A DNA stretch of 40,904 nt, from positions 1 through 40,904 of the forward strand of contig JACGCK010000325.1 of assembly GCA_014925825.1 (NCBI GenBank), in the 5' to 3' direction. This document shows positions 24,788-36,955 of this stretch, one piece after another. The DNA comes from Pholiota molesta (taxonomy: Eukaryota; Basidiomycota; Agaricomycetes; Agaricales; Strophariaceae). A program made the position numbers and the translations under genes. Every line of letters begins with the position of its first letter. Within the stretch, counting starts at the first letter, position 1. Under the pieces are notes generated by a model. That model was not told the origin of the DNA. It searched no databases and was given only the letters and a program-made list of their open reading frames with translations.

Positions 24788-25902
24788 ATGGATAGACGAA
24801 TTTCGATCAATGGACATGGATATTTGTCCAAGGGCGAACCTTGGTTTGAAGATGGAAATATAGTCCTGATCACGCAAGAAAACCCTACGGCATTTCGAGT
24901 TCACAGAGGTGTTCTAGTACGCTATTCTTTTCTCCTGCCAACTAGATGCTAATTTAAATGACTCGGCGCAGTCGAGACACTCAGAAATATTTAGCCATAT
25001 GCTCGAAATGCCTCAGCCTGCCACAGACACGGAATTGTTCGAAAATTGCCAAGTTGTGACAATGTATGACTTACCTTCCGAACTGGCGAACCTCATCAAA
25101 GCTTTGTACGATGGCCCGTATGTGGCCCCCTTTCCTTTTGAAATTACTGCCCCATGTTGACCACAATTTCCTGTGACCTAGTCACTTTGCAAATCGCAGT
25201 ATTGAAGATTTCTTTTATCTTGCTGGTATTTTGCGCCTCGCAACCAAATACTTCATTGAACAACTTCGTCGACAAGCTATTCAATTCCTTGCACAGACGT
25301 GGCCTTCTACACTCAGAGCTCACGATAATATGGTGGAAACGGCATTGAACACATTGTCCGTGAACAATCTCACGTATCCTTTCGCCCATCCGCTCCACGT
25401 GCTCAACCTCGTTAATGAGGTCGATGCCAAGATCCTCATCCCTTCTGCATTTTATTTCTTATCTCTCTATCCCCTTTCTGATATCATTAAAGCTGATCAT
25501 CCCAAGCTACTCGTCGAACATCCATCGAGGCCTCCATCTACGCTGTTATCATCGGATCTACTTCTATACTCTCTCATGTATCAACATCGCTTACAACTTC
25601 TGGACAACTTTATGCGCCAATTCTGCGCTGAACGTGCATTCAAACCTGCATGTGGCGCGATATCCACATGTGGCAAAGGCTTTTCTCGCCTGGTCTCTCA
25701 ACTCCATCGGTCTTGGACTTTAAGAACAGGACCATTGCATTACATATTTCAAGCCATGCAGAAGGTTGCTGCGGACGAAACAATTTGTGGCCTCTGTCGC
25801 GCGAGCTTTCATCAAGAGTGTTCGTTACTTCGCCAGCAAATATGGGATGAATTACCGTCTGTCGTAAATCTACCTCCTTGGGAGGAGATGCATAAATTCT
25901 GA
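24788..25902 (+). CDS. BTB/POZ-domain protein
   Basis: BTB proteins form dimers and often bring substrates to Cullin-3 ligases; mushrooms have many copies and this one has no assigned partner. Three exons (24788-24916, 24972-25117, 25182-25902) agree in phase and give 331 aa. The BTB fold covers roughly residues 15-130: KGEPWFEDGNIVLITQ, FRVHRGVLSRHSEIFSHML, ELANLIKALYDGP, then FFYLAGILRLATKYFIEQLR as the helical end. After it comes a region typical of the fungal families: HPLHVLNLVNEVDAKILIPS, AFYFLSLYPLSDI. Near the C-terminus ETICGLCRASFHQECSLLRQ has spaced Cys/His but is not a classic zinc finger. It is divergent from MON1 and convergent with the dehydrogenase. No frame breaks. Confidence 0.9.
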
Positions 25903-26262
25903 TACTTGTCGGTGTTGTCTGCTTATATATTATTATTTTTTACTTAACAATTGTTGAGTTCAATGCCGATAGGAATTCCAGGATCAAATTTGTAAATAAG
26001 AAATTCCAGAGTTCGAAACATATTAAGCACCGCGACCATCCGATATCCGACTTCGATGAAACACAATCCTTAAGCCTTGGGCACAGGTAAGTAAGGGTGT
26101 TCTAGTCATATCGAACCCCGTGAACGCGCTTCTTTTCCAGCCTTCAATCCACTAACGCCGTTCCTAGGTGCCATGTCCGGTGGGTCTGTTCGGATTTTGG
26201 AAATCGATTTACGGCGAACCGCAATTACATACAAGTACAGATAACGGCCATATGGAAACTGC
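25903..26262. other. convergent intergenic stretch, no gene supported
   Basis: About 360 AT-rich bases between the 3' ends of the BTB gene and the dehydrogenase. No open frame of note; it presumably holds both 3' untranslated regions. Confidence 0.5.
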
Positions 26263-27971
26263 TTACTTCCAAGGATCAAAGATAACTTTGCCAACTGTGC
26301 CTTTATCAAATTGGGCATAGATTTCAGCTGCTCCCTCAAAGCCAACGACTCTATCAATAAGACTAGCCTTTTCACCCACTCCCCCAAACACATCCTGGCG
26401 CCGGACTAGTATGATAGGAACAGTCAACCAAAAATCGGACATTACGCGAAGGGGTTAACCCTCACCCAATAGATCGAAGGCCAGAGGAAACATAGCACGA
26501 GCAGGACACCTCCCAAAGTCTAATGAAACATTCTTGTTGTAGCATTGGCGTCCAGTCAAAGGAAGCTGGGGTGCCCCGTGAACTCCAACAGAAACGATGA
26601 CACCGAAGGCGCGGACAAGGTCGTACGCCAGCGTGAGAGCGTCTGAATGACCCACAACCTAAAGGTCTTTGATTAATTTTTCTACTCGTAGGAATGTTGT
26701 ATGCATTTACCTCGAGAATGGTAGTACATCCAACCCCTCCGGTCCATTGCTCCACCTGGACCTTGGCTTCATCTGGTCCGCATACGACAAAGTCTCCGCC
26801 AGCTTTCCCACTTTCGCCGATCGCAGCATAAACGGCCTTCATCTTCTCTCTCCTGGACTCAAGCAAGTCGATGGCGACGATCTTGAAGGCCAATTTACGC
26901 GTTGAAAGAGCATCTAGTATGCTGACTGCAGCGCAGATACCCACGGGACCCAAGCCGATGATGCCAATTGTCAACACTTTATCTTCCGGTGTAAACTCGA
27001 CGGCGTTGCCCATCCCGACATCGACATCATTGAAGCATAGTGGCCATGGCTTGCCGGTAATCACAGGCGCTACCTTGGGATGGTTGAGCGCCTGGATCGC
27101 AGCGTAGACGCCGGTTGGAAGAATATCCGCAAGCATCAATAAAGAGCTATCGGCCAGCCCAGTCAGCGCCTTTTCTTTTCCGCCTTCGACAGGTTGCTGG
27201 ACCATGTCGACGGATCACTCAAGTTGAACAGAGTTCCGCCACCCTTGGGTACTCGTACAAATTGGGCCTGACCACCATCGAGAGCTGGGCTTCCAAACAG
27301 GAATCCTTCGGGGCATCTGCCAGTATATCCAAGACGGCAGACACTAATGGATAATTAAGAAACACAATTTTGATAATAGCCTTGGAACTTACTGGCATTC
27401 ACCGCAACTGACAGTAAAAGGTGATACAACCCTATCACCGACTTTCAGGCTGGAGTAGAGGGCAGGTCTTCCTTTTGCGCTCCCAGAACCGTAACTGGAT
27501 CCTAATTCAATTACTTCGCCGATGAACTCATGTCCACAGACATGTCTAGGAGGGGTTCAACCGCTCGTTGTAGTTTTGATGGAACAAAGAATATGAACAT
27601 ACTCTTTCTCTATGCCTGAATGTCCCCGGTAGACATGCAGATCACTTCCTACAGTCCGAAGATCAGCGTCTGTCTGGCGATCGAAGGAATCTTAGAGAGA
27701 TATTTATACCACAAAGTGCAGCGAGCTGGAACAAATTCTCAGAACTATGGTCAGCAACAGAGTTTAAGGAGTTATGTGCTCACCGTAACTTTGACAATGA
27801 CATCGTCTGGGTGTTGGATCCTGATGGACGGCAAGAGGATCAATAGGCAAAAGGTAGAAGATCAACTGTGCCACACCTTGGCTTAGGCAGGCTTTCCACT
27901 CTGATGTCGTATGAAGGTGGATACCATCTGATCACTTTGTGTTCATCGGCCGGGGTATTCGTGGAGGTCAT
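26263..27971 (-). CDS. zinc-dependent alcohol dehydrogenase (MDR superfamily)
   Basis: Medium-chain NAD(P)-dependent dehydrogenase; the substrate cannot be read from sequence. Eight minus-strand exons: 27877-27971, 27784-27820, 27710-27725, 27603-27648, 27393-27545, 26711-27343, 26466-26658 and 26263-26405, about 438 aa. Catalytic zinc: Cys in [14 protein letters not shown] and the CGHEFIGEV motif. Structural zinc: four Cys in [16 protein letters not shown], split by an intron. Cofactor site: [18 protein letters not shown] and the following [10 protein letters not shown]. It ends [14 protein letters not shown]. One missing base is needed in the T-run at 27176-27179 (minus strand GGAAAAG): SKAEK continues as [19 protein letters not shown]. 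Without it the protein stops before the cofactor domain. Exon 3 is only 16 nt. It is divergent from the GH43 gene. Confidence 0.9.
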
Positions 27972-28583
27972 CCTGAGATCTGTGCGGTGTGCAAGCTTGT
28001 AGAACGACGAGAAAGGCGACAGCTCGCACGCCTATATTGGAGCTACTTTTCCGGGTATTGGGAGGCGAGACCGGAATGCAGCCGTACATGGGACAAGTCG
28101 GACCTGTTCTTCAGCTGAAAATTGACATATGAATTCAGGATAGCATACAGTATCAGGGATAGCTGGGACCAAGGTCCGCTGACTCTTAAACTGATGATGA
28201 AGGAATGGAGAGGAGGAGCATTTCAATTATTCTGCCGTTCCGTGCCGGCGGTCCGAACGACCCCTCTGTATGTCACTTTGTGCCCTTTACATAGAACCGG
28301 CGACCTGTGATCACCCTCTTCAACAAAAGGAAATCATTTCCAACGATGACTCGCTGCAGATCGGAAAAACGTTGACATTTTCACCCATGTTGGCTAGATA
28401 TTTGCTGGGTACAGACCTTGTGCAGGCCATGCATGACTTGATCTTGTAGTAAAGGCATCGTAGCGACTTCGAACAGTCTTGAAACGGATGCTCTTCTTTG
28501 CAACAATCTGGGCAAGCTCGTCATGAGTTCTTTGGGCGGATGGTATAAATGGGCGAAATGGTGCTTTCAGCATACGTCGTGCA
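27972..28583. promoter_or_regulatory. shared promoter region of the dehydrogenase and GH43 genes
   Basis: About 610 bases between divergent ATGs. A TATA box for the GH43 gene lies at 28544. No coding frame is supported, and I could not identify a regulator site with confidence. Confidence 0.45.
28544..28550 (+). promoter_or_regulatory. TATA box of the GH43 gene
   Basis: TATAAAT in GGTATAAATGGG, 40 bases before the ATG at 28584, implying a leader of only about ten bases. A strong TATA fits an inducible secreted-enzyme gene. Confidence 0.55.
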
Positions 28584-30256
28584 ATGCATTTTATATCTTC
28601 AATATCTTCTCTGCTTTCTCTTGCTTGCCTTGCCCATGCGGTCGTTGGTCCAGGGACGGTGACAGGAAACACTGCTGTTGCTGACCCAACCATCTGCAAA
28701 GATAATTCTGGCACTTACTTTGTCTTTTGTATGGTTTCCTTGTTCATCCGAAGGAATATTTCTCACTCATGAAATGGTAGCCACCGCTCCAGGGATCGAA
28801 ATTAGGACATCTCCAGATCGTATAGCGTGGACCTTGATCGGGACAGTATTTCCCAATGGCGCCTCTTGGACTGATCAGTATACCGGAACATCCAATGGGT
28901 AGGCTTCATGCATGGCGGCTTTGGATGGATCCTGATAAAATTTGTGGGCACAGGAACCTTTGGGCTCCAGACTGTACTTATCTCGATGGCCAATTCCTTG
29001 TAGGTATGATCGAATTTTTTTCGGATAACTTGTACTTATATTATGACCCCAGCTCTACTACGCTGCCTCCAGCTTCGGTTCCCAGAACGTGGGTCCAACG
29101 GAAATGATGTTCGATTGGAACTAACGTCCCAATAATCATTAGTCTGCCATATTCTTTGCCAAGTCTAGCACTGGTCAGCCAGGTTAGCGTCTAAATAATA
29201 CATCGTTCAGGGTATCTCGCTCAGTCATATATAGGGAGCTTCACCAATGAAGGCTTGGTGATGTCTAGCTCAAGTGCGAACAACTATAATGTGAGTCACT
29301 TGCGTTCTTTCGTGAGGGATGCTCATCTAATTGCTTATCGTTAAATGTAGGCGATCGATCCCAAGTAAGAAATATGATCCAGTTAAGTTCTATGAAGTTC
29401 ATCTCTTTTCCTTATTTTTTAGTCTCTTGATCGGTGAGTAGTAGTCAAATATCTTATATTCAGTACTAAACTATTGTACACTCCTACAGATGGAAGCAAC
29501 TGGATCATGTCTCTAGGAAGTTTCTGGACTGGCATCAAGGAAGTGCAATTGAGTTCCTCCACAGGAAAGCTCTCCAGCAGCACGGTCACTGCACTTGCAC
29601 AGAGGACAGCGGACGGCGGCGCCATCGAAGCGAGCGTCATCTTCAAGAACGGAAGTTTCTACTACCTCTTCACCTCCTGGGACCTGTGCTGTAAAGGGAC
29701 TAGCAGTACATACAACATCCGCGTTGGAAGATCCACGTCGTAAGTTGTTTTGGGTGCAGATGCTTTTCCTCTTTGAGCTCAATATACCTAATTTATCTCG
29801 CGGTATGTTCAGGTCGACCGGTGGATTCGTTGACCAATCTGGTGTCGCACTCACTTCGGGCGGAGGTACTCTTGTCCTTGGAACCCACGATAGTGTAAGC
29901 AAAATTGTCTCGGTGTACTTCAATTATCGTTGAGTATTTTCCTGTCCATAGATCATTGGGCCTGGTGGTCAGGATCTTTTCCTTGATAGCGATGGCGTTA
30001 TTATGGTCTATCGTAAGTGGATTTCTTTAGATTCTAACCGTACCATACTCAGCACAGCATTTTACAAGATTATTACACGCCTTCCGGCAGCTTCGTGAGT
30101 CACTTTGATTCTTGAATTCTCTGCCAACGTCTTATGAATCATCACGAATAGCTGGGTATCAACCGCCTCGACTTTTCTAGTGGTTGGCCGGTATGTGAAT
30201 CGATACATTATACATACCTGCAGTTTCTGATAACCTCCATGAAGGTTGTCGTATAA
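28584..30256 (+). CDS. secreted glycoside hydrolase family 43, probable endo-1,5-alpha-L-arabinanase
   Basis: Extracellular enzyme that cuts arabinan side chains of pectin. Fourteen exons: 28584-28728, 28781-28898, 28954-28999, 29053-29088, 29143-29182, 29235-29290, 29351-29364, 29423-29433, 29490-29739, 29813-29894, 29952-30012, 30069-30094, 30152-30190 and 30245-30256. All phases agree; 311 aa. The signal peptide is MHFISSISSLLSLACLAHA. The five-bladed propeller residues of GH43 are present: general-base Asp in NTAVADPTIC, Asp in AIDPNLLIDGS, acid Glu in GGAIEASVIFKNG. Family blocks include NLWAPDCTYLDGQFLLYY, GSFWTGIKEVQL, TSWDLCCKGTSSTYNIRVGR and GTLVLGTHDSIIGPGGQD. It ends NRLDFSSGWPVVV. 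Exons 7, 8 and 14 are 14, 11 and 12 nt, so gene finders may miss them. No frame breaks. Confidence 0.95.
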
Positions 30257-30527
30257 TTTTCGATGATGTTGGATTGCTCAACACTACCAAATGTGATCCA
30301 CGATATTCTACTATTTACAAGATTTTATGAACTAAGGATCGAAGCTAAGACAATCGGCTGACTGGTATCTGGTAACTAGCATGTGAACGACAGAAAACAC
30401 GACGAACATACAAATATACTTTAAATCTACGACAACTAATGACGAACAAAACGAAGACAAAGTCCGAAAGCTATTAAAATGGCAATAATTTAAACTGATG
30501 AATAGTTGGACACGTAATGAAATATGA
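30257..30527. other. convergent intergenic stretch
   Basis: About 270 AT-rich bases between the 3' ends of the GH43 gene and DUG2. Nothing recognised. Confidence 0.5.
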
Positions 30528-33500
30528 TTATGAAGGATTTTCTGAAAGGTCTTTGTTCGCAACCTTGAGTAAAAAGCGTTCAATGACTGCTTTCCCTTTT
30601 TGAAGATTGACAAGCGAGATTTGTTCGTTCGGCAAATGGGCTTGGTCCTACAGGCAGACAATGAGTTTGTGTAGTAGCACAGGAGCAATATTGACTGACC
30701 GAACTCTGTCCCATTGGCAATTGCAGAGCATGGCAGCCAAATTCCTTTTCAAGATATGGTACAGAAGGTATAGACTATATGACTCAGTTAGTACTATGTT
30801 CATGTCTAGGGTACAGAAAACGCTCACCCCTCCTTCACGTATACGAAGGGGTTCTACACCCCACTCTTCACGAACAGCACTTTCGAGCGCTTTGAACCAA
30901 TAATCGTCAAGGTCACCCAGCCACCAATCCGCAGTGTGATTGACACTAATCTGAACAATATTTGTCAAGAGGAATATTCCTTTATGAATCGCATAGAACA
31001 TACTTCTAAGGTATTTGGTGACTGAAGGTCATTGAAGGATCTCTGAAGGTGGTCCCGCAAGGCTTGAACGATGGTGTTCAAATCTTGATCGGGAACAATT
31101 CGTATAGATATTTGAGCTTCTACTTTTCCAGGGATAACAGTTGAATCTGAACATATTAAAGTTCGTTAGAAGCAGAACCAAATGCTAACGCAATGCAAGC
31201 TGACGCACTTTTGGGCCCAGAAATTTGGACATTGTGGACAGTCAACGAAGGTTCTCGCCACCGAGAGGAAAGGAGGGAAGCAGGTTTCTTGGTAACATCG
31301 GACAACAATTTATATAGTTCTTTTTCTTGTTTAGTTTGCGGGCGAACTTCATCGTCTGTCAATAACAATGATAAGCAAGATGCGCTTTTCGACATAGATG
31401 CATAAAACCCATAGCATACAGAAATGAGGTATTTGGATAACGCGATTATTATCGACCAAGGTAGCCAATAGTTTGATCCTGTAGGAATGAATGAGCATTC
31501 TTGGTATGAGCCCCAAAGAAAGAGTAAACACGAACATGTCCATCATAGGTTCGACTACCGCACCGCCCTCAATTCCCGAATGCACATCTGGACCAGCATT
31601 GTTGATCTAGTATAATATTGCTTAGGCAACTGTATAAAGACAGAGGGTAACAGCTCACAGTTATACCGCAATGTACTACGCCTCGCAGACCATAGGTGAT
31701 ACAGGGACGATCGTTGGCTATCCATGTGGAATTGCTGAAGATCTCATGAGAATTTATTTTGAGATCAAGACACAGAAGAGAACTCACCTGACCAATATAG
31801 CGTCAATGTGACCAATTGCATCCTATGACAGATATCATCAATACTGAGCTGTTTGCAACAGGGGGGTAGAAATATACCTTGTATTTTCTGACGATATCTT
31901 TGAAGCCTTTGCTACCGCACTCTTCCTCTCCTTCGACCAAAAAGACGAGATCCACTTCAAGAGTGCGACGCGATAGAAGATCAGCGGCTGCACAAGCAGT
32001 CGCGATGATAGGGCCTTTATTGTCAGTGACACCTCTTCCATAAAGATATCCATTGCGCCCGGTGAGGCTGAAAGGATCAGAATCCCAGCCATCAGTTGCG
32101 CTCATGGGCGCAGGAATCACATCATAGTGTCTATGGTGATTTTCTTTAATACGAACATCACCTTTCCGTGAAAAATGGACACACCCGTAGAAGAGTATTC
32201 TGGGTTTAGGCTTATCACCCACAGACCCCTTAAATGTCGCAAGAACAACGTGATTGATTTCAGAGTTTTCAGCATTTGCTAACTTTGAAATCATCACAAA
32301 AGAATCAGGAATAGTACATCGTTTTTGGCACATATGTAGACTTACTAATGCGGCGTGAGCACCTAACTGACCAAGGCACTTCTTCAGCCAGATAGCGCCC
32401 TGTCTGCAATCCTCTTTATGAGAAATGTCGGCGCTGATACTCGGAATAGAAATAAATTTCGAAAGTGCATATCGCATCGTGTCTACTAGACTTTAGAATG
32501 ACATTGACATAATTCCGGAATAAACTAGACTTACCATGATAAGTTCCAGATCCTATGCACGATTTTTGAGGATGTTGATCTTCTTCCTCTTCTTCATCAT
32601 CTGAAGGTCGTATCCCCAGTTTAGGAGCAGTGATATCCCAAATCTACATATGCCGACTGAGAAGATCTTCCGTCGACATAATGGAAATACGTACCTTGAT
32701 TTTCTCATCATTTCCTCCTGTTATTAGCCAATAGCCGATGTCATCTTGCAAGCTTCGCTTTGCCACGATAGACGAAAGCGCGATGCCTTGGTGCGCTGGC
32801 CAGGATGCAGTGCAATCAAATGAGGGAGAGATTCGCTGGGTTATGGTTTAATTACAGTTCTGGCATGAAATGTGGGAGAGCATTGACCTTGACTGATCCA
32901 TCAGCAGAACAGACGTAAAGATCAGATTTCAATAATGACATAGAAATAATATCAACGCCCTGCATGTAATGTATCAGCAATGAATTTCTTGTTGTGCATT
33001 CCATAATCATAACTCACCTCTTGTACGATTATTGTCCTGACTAGCGTTTTCGTCTCCAGGTCGAATACATTCACATATCCGTCTTGACATCCGGCGTAGA
33101 TAGTCTCTCCTTGGGCTACAAGGGCCAAAACCGCTCCATGATTACATTCGAATTCATGGATCAAAGTAGGAACTTTTGAGCTACAGCTCCATAGCTGACC
33201 CCATCGTAAGAATTATTAAAGCGGATAGGAGGATCAACCAAAATACCTTCACGGTTTCGTCACCGCTTCCTGTGGCTAGTTGGATCACGCCCTCGCGTTC
33301 CGATAAAATTGTCATGCAGTAGATATAGCCATAATGCGCCGAATCGAGAACATTTGTAGCGGAAATATCCAAATATTCTCCTGCACTGCCATCTGAAAGG
33401 TCAGATTCCGGACTCGTGCGGCCACGGATTCGCCCAACGCCATTATTAGCGAAGATGTCTGCCGCTTTGCGCTCGTATTGAGGATAACTATCAAAGAATT

Positions 33501-34184
33501 TGTGTGCTTTTCTGGGGTTGGGGGTGGAAGTTCCGGAAGCCAGGAGCTCAACGAAGGATGAAGATGGCGAAATCTTTGGGACGGGGTCGCGGAAATCGTA
33601 CCATTGTAAGGAGGTGTTTTGGCAGCCGATAAAGATGGTTCGTAGTGCAGAGGACCAGATGATAGAAAAGAGATCTCCGGCTCCTTCGCCCATGTAAGGG
33701 TGGATGATGTACAGAAGATGCAAGGTCTCTGTTGACCATATCTACGCCCCATGAGCTTGCATAACGATCGAATCAAGAGTCTGCACGTACTCTCACAGTA
33801 CTATCGCCTGTGAAGATATCGAAGTTCAATATTGGATTGAGCCACTGCTCGCAGTTATTCGACTACTTGCCTGATGAACTAAACAACCATTTCTCTTTCG
33901 GAGCGTATTCCAAACCCAGAACGCTTCCTGTATGCCCACGCAAGATACTCTTCAATTGGAATGTATTCTTGTCCCATACCTGCGCAGCAACCAAGTTGAG
34001 AAGCATTCAGACCAGAGAGGAGAAGACTAACTGATATATGACGATTTTGGCTCCCAGAAAATATATGATCCTCATCTGCAGCGAGGCTCAAAACCGAACT
34101 ACGTGTTTCATGCAGCGAGTGGACAAGCGAAGGAGACGCCGCGGCAGACTGAAGATCACGACTCAGAGAAGCTGGAGGCAGCAT
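30528..34184 (-). CDS. DUG2: DUG2, WD40 + M20 peptidase subunit of glutathione degradation
   Basis: In yeast, DUG2 with DUG3 breaks down glutathione in the cytosol. Twenty minus-strand exons from 34032-34184 to 30528-30647, all phases agreeing, 869 aa; yeast DUG2 is 878 aa. N-terminal WD40 repeats: LVHSLHETRSSVLSLAADE, LKSILRGHTGSVLGLEYAP, DSTVRIW, GYIYCMTILS, ATGSGDETVKLW, TIYAGCQDGYVNVFDLE and GGNDEKIKIWDI. An acidic linker (SDDEEEEEDQ) leads to the M20 domain: metal-binding LFYGHYDVIPAP and LYGRGVTDNKGP, and catalytic/metal VEGEEECGS, then GPDVHSGIEGGAV. It ends VANKDLSENPS. Exon ends, 5' to 3': 34032, 33871, 33791, 33247, 33018, 32888, 32695, 32535, 32346, 32185, 31878, 31788, 31659, 31536, 31420, 31209, 31004, 30828, 30700 and 30528. 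The start at 34184 is the in-frame ATG giving family length; the frame is open further upstream. Confidence 0.95.
33808..33870 (-). other. DUG2: GC-AG intron in DUG2
   Basis: Exon ...AGTTCATCAG is followed by GCAAGT and the intron ends ATCTTCACAG before GCGATAGTAC. Joining gives LFSSSGDSTVRIW, a WD40 repeat. Using the nearby GT (AAGTAG) gives a stop. Length 63 nt. Confidence 0.82.
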
Positions 34185-34946
34185 TAAGCGCGTTTCCGTA
34201 TGATAAGGAGCAGCAACGTACGATGGGGTATTGAGGTAGTCGGTTCCATTGGGGTGAGTTGTTCCTGCCCGGAAATGAAAGAGGCATGTGCTATAGATGA
34301 AGGGATGGATGTCAACAACTTCCTGGCCCACGCGTATTCCGTGGAAGGCTCCAGTCTTGGAAAATGATGGGCACTTAGAGTCTGGTTTTCGACGGTAGCT
34401 TCAAGGCTGGTAAAGCGTATGCCCTCATGTTCTGACTCTTATGATGATGACGACGGCTACAGATGACGATGGCGCAATCCGATCTCCCTGGTTTTACCGC
34501 AAATACTAGTACCGCTTTACAAAGGTCAAAATGCGTATGTAGACTCGGCGCAAGTTCGTGAGTTACAAACATGTGAAAGCTCGTTTATCATAAAAGTTTC
34601 AAATTAGACAATCGTAGCTCTTGCTTTTTCACTGGAGTCCGATGGTACACAAAGCGAACTCAAGGCATTCTTGATACTACTTAAAGCTTAAGTACTTGAT
34701 ATCCATTTCACGGTGATATTCTGCTCGTCTAAATTATCTGCAACGAGAACGGGCTGAGTATTACTTCCACTAATTGCATCCAAGGGACAATCAGGTCGAT
34801 GTAAGTAGCAAAGATATGTTAAATGAATGTCCAGACTCGGACGCTGAATCTTAGTTGCAAGCGGGTGCCGGGCCGCAGGACATTTACATCTTGCCTCGTT
34901 ATTCAGTTCAGTTGTTTGACACCACAATCCATCTTCGCAGTCGATA
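34185..34946. other. divergent intergenic stretch with a possible DUG2 N-terminal extension
   Basis: About 760 bases between the DUG2 ATG and the next gene. The DUG2 frame stays open leftward of its ATG on the minus strand (GIRVGQEVVDIHPFIYST, HFRAGTTHPNGTDYL), and an ATG at 34572 in another frame leads towards it. If real, DUG2 would be about 130 residues longer with two more missing bases. The 869-aa length argues against it, so I treat it as leader or promoter. Confidence 0.35.
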
Positions 34947-36955
34947 ATGGACGAAAAGCTCCGCCTCCATCAAATAGAAAGCGAAAACTTGGACATACTG
35001 ACTCGGCAGCAAATCAACGAGTTCTTCCCGCCAAAAAACCGATGACAGGGGCCGGTTTGGTGAAGAGGCAAGGTAAACATTTACCATGTCTTTGTTGCGA
35101 GACTTCTGTCAATTTGTATTCCTTTCACCAGCAGCATCTTCCTTCTCAAATCATATACCCAAGCATGCTACAACTGCCAAACTCACAACTCAACCCACGG
35201 CTAAAACGACGCGTCTTGCCGAGCAAGATGTTGAAGTTGGGCCCTCAAATCGGAGGCATGTGGTCCTGTCGTCTCCGGAGGCAACTCCAAGTCCAACTCG
35301 CGTGTCAAGCCGAGTTAAGCGTCCTAAATCAAAGAAATCTGCTCCTAGAATGGTCTCATTGGAATCTGATTCTGATTTTGGATCGGGTGATGACCCACCG
35401 CTGGGTATTATCAAAACACCCAAACACAAGAAAATGCTCAAAAGGAAAATACCCCAAAGTACAGTGTTGATGTTCTCCCTCTCACTACAGACGACTCAAT
35501 AAAAGGCAATCAGAAGAATGTTCTTATTCCACGCTCACAACGCCGAAAGGTATGCATTGGCTAAATTGTCAAGACGCAATCATTAACTATCGTTTTCTTA
35601 GTAGTCCATTTAGGTGCCATAGAGTTAACAGACTCCACTGATGATGATCTTCCTAAACGCCCTGCAAAACGCCATAAAGCTATTTTGAAACCCTCCTTTG
35701 ACGATACTATCATCAACTTGTGCTCTGACGACCAGGATGATTACATGAATGATAGTCCATCGAAAGTCCCGACACATACAAAAGCTTTGGTGATGGAAAT
35801 TATATCTTCTGAAAATGAGGACCAAGGTTTAGGAGTTCCCGGCGTAAGTTTCTAAACATCTAGGAGTGTCTTCGAGAGCATTTATAGTTTTTTCTTTTTT
35901 CTTTTCAGAATCCGAAGGATCTAGAAAATGAATTGTTCGGCGAACCTAACCCACTTCTTTGCTCTCCCGAGAATTCTGCTTTAGCTCGAAGTCCTGGAGC
36001 AGATCAAACCCTTGAGGAGGAAGTTACTATGATAGATCTTACAATGACTAAAAACCCTAGCATGGAGGACTCGAACATCGTTGACGAGATTCAAGACCCC
36101 ATTGAACAAGAGGGAAAAGTAGAGGTGGAGATTGGTCTCGAAGCCCTCCAAGATTCATATAATAAAGCCCTGCACCACTGGAACAAGAAACTTTCTAGCT
36201 TGCGTACCAGAGCGTTTGCATCAAAATTGGCCACGAAGAAAATTTCCAGGCCTCGCCGCGACATCATCTTCTCAGACAACCTCCCCACAGTTGAATTGAA
36301 CACTCCGCTGTTCTTCTCGCGGGCCATTTCAGATGCTAAGTCGTCGCTGGAAGCTGCTCGAAAACGCGAGAAAAAACGACGAGCTCAAGCTCTACGCAAT
36401 ATGTTGTCTATCCAGACGTGTCCGGATCACGTTCAGAGCACTTCTGTTGATGTTTCTCTCGTGGTAATGACACCCTTAGAAGTCAATGCTGATACCCCAC
36501 CTCCACATGATGATGATCTGCATCCTGACCGTCACTTGATGTCGAAACTACCACAGAATTACGACCTCTGAGTGTTTGTCTATCTCCATCCGTGGAGGCA
36601 CAACCCTCGCCACCGCCCATTCAAAATAACACGTCACGTTCCCCCCGGTTCCTGGAATATCTATGGACATCTCAGGGAACCTACTCTACCAATATCGCGC
36701 TCAAATAGCCTAACATCTATCGCCAATGCTTGTCAGGACTCATTTGATGCGGAGAATCCTTTCCCTATGACGATCTCACTGGACCAGGAAATGCAGATTT
36801 GTTCGCCATCTCCTCAAAGCTTGCTAGATGCTCATATTTCGGAGCTCACCTTGTCTTCGCTTACGGGAGCATATGACGAAGAGGGTGACGACGACGACGA
36901 CGATATATCCTTATCTGGGCTCGAATTTTCTTACCCTTCCACCGGTGTTTACTAG
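34947..36955 (+). CDS. unrecognised charged, nuclear-type protein
   Basis: I do not recognise this protein. Visible exons: 34947-35072, 35132-35549, about 35602/35614-35843 and 35909-36955. The N-terminus is basic and Pro-rich: MDEK, then APPPSNRKRKLGHTDS and LPAKKPMTGAG. It alternates Lys/Arg-rich stretches (SSRVKRPKSKKSAPR) with acidic Ser/Asp segments (SLESDSDFGSGDD, LTDSTDDDLPKR). Around 36140-36400 it is likely helical: EIGLEALQDSYNKALHHWNK, then SLEAARKREKKRRAQALRNM. The C-terminus is acidic (DEEGDDDDDDISLSGLEFSY). Composition suggests a nuclear scaffold or chromatin protein, which is inference only. Frame breaks: one missing A at 34954-34957 and one at 35446-35449, a mismatch at the 35549/35614 junction, and a shift and return between about 36540 and 36700 spanning an in-frame TGA at 36569. 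It is divergent from DUG2. Confidence 0.55.
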
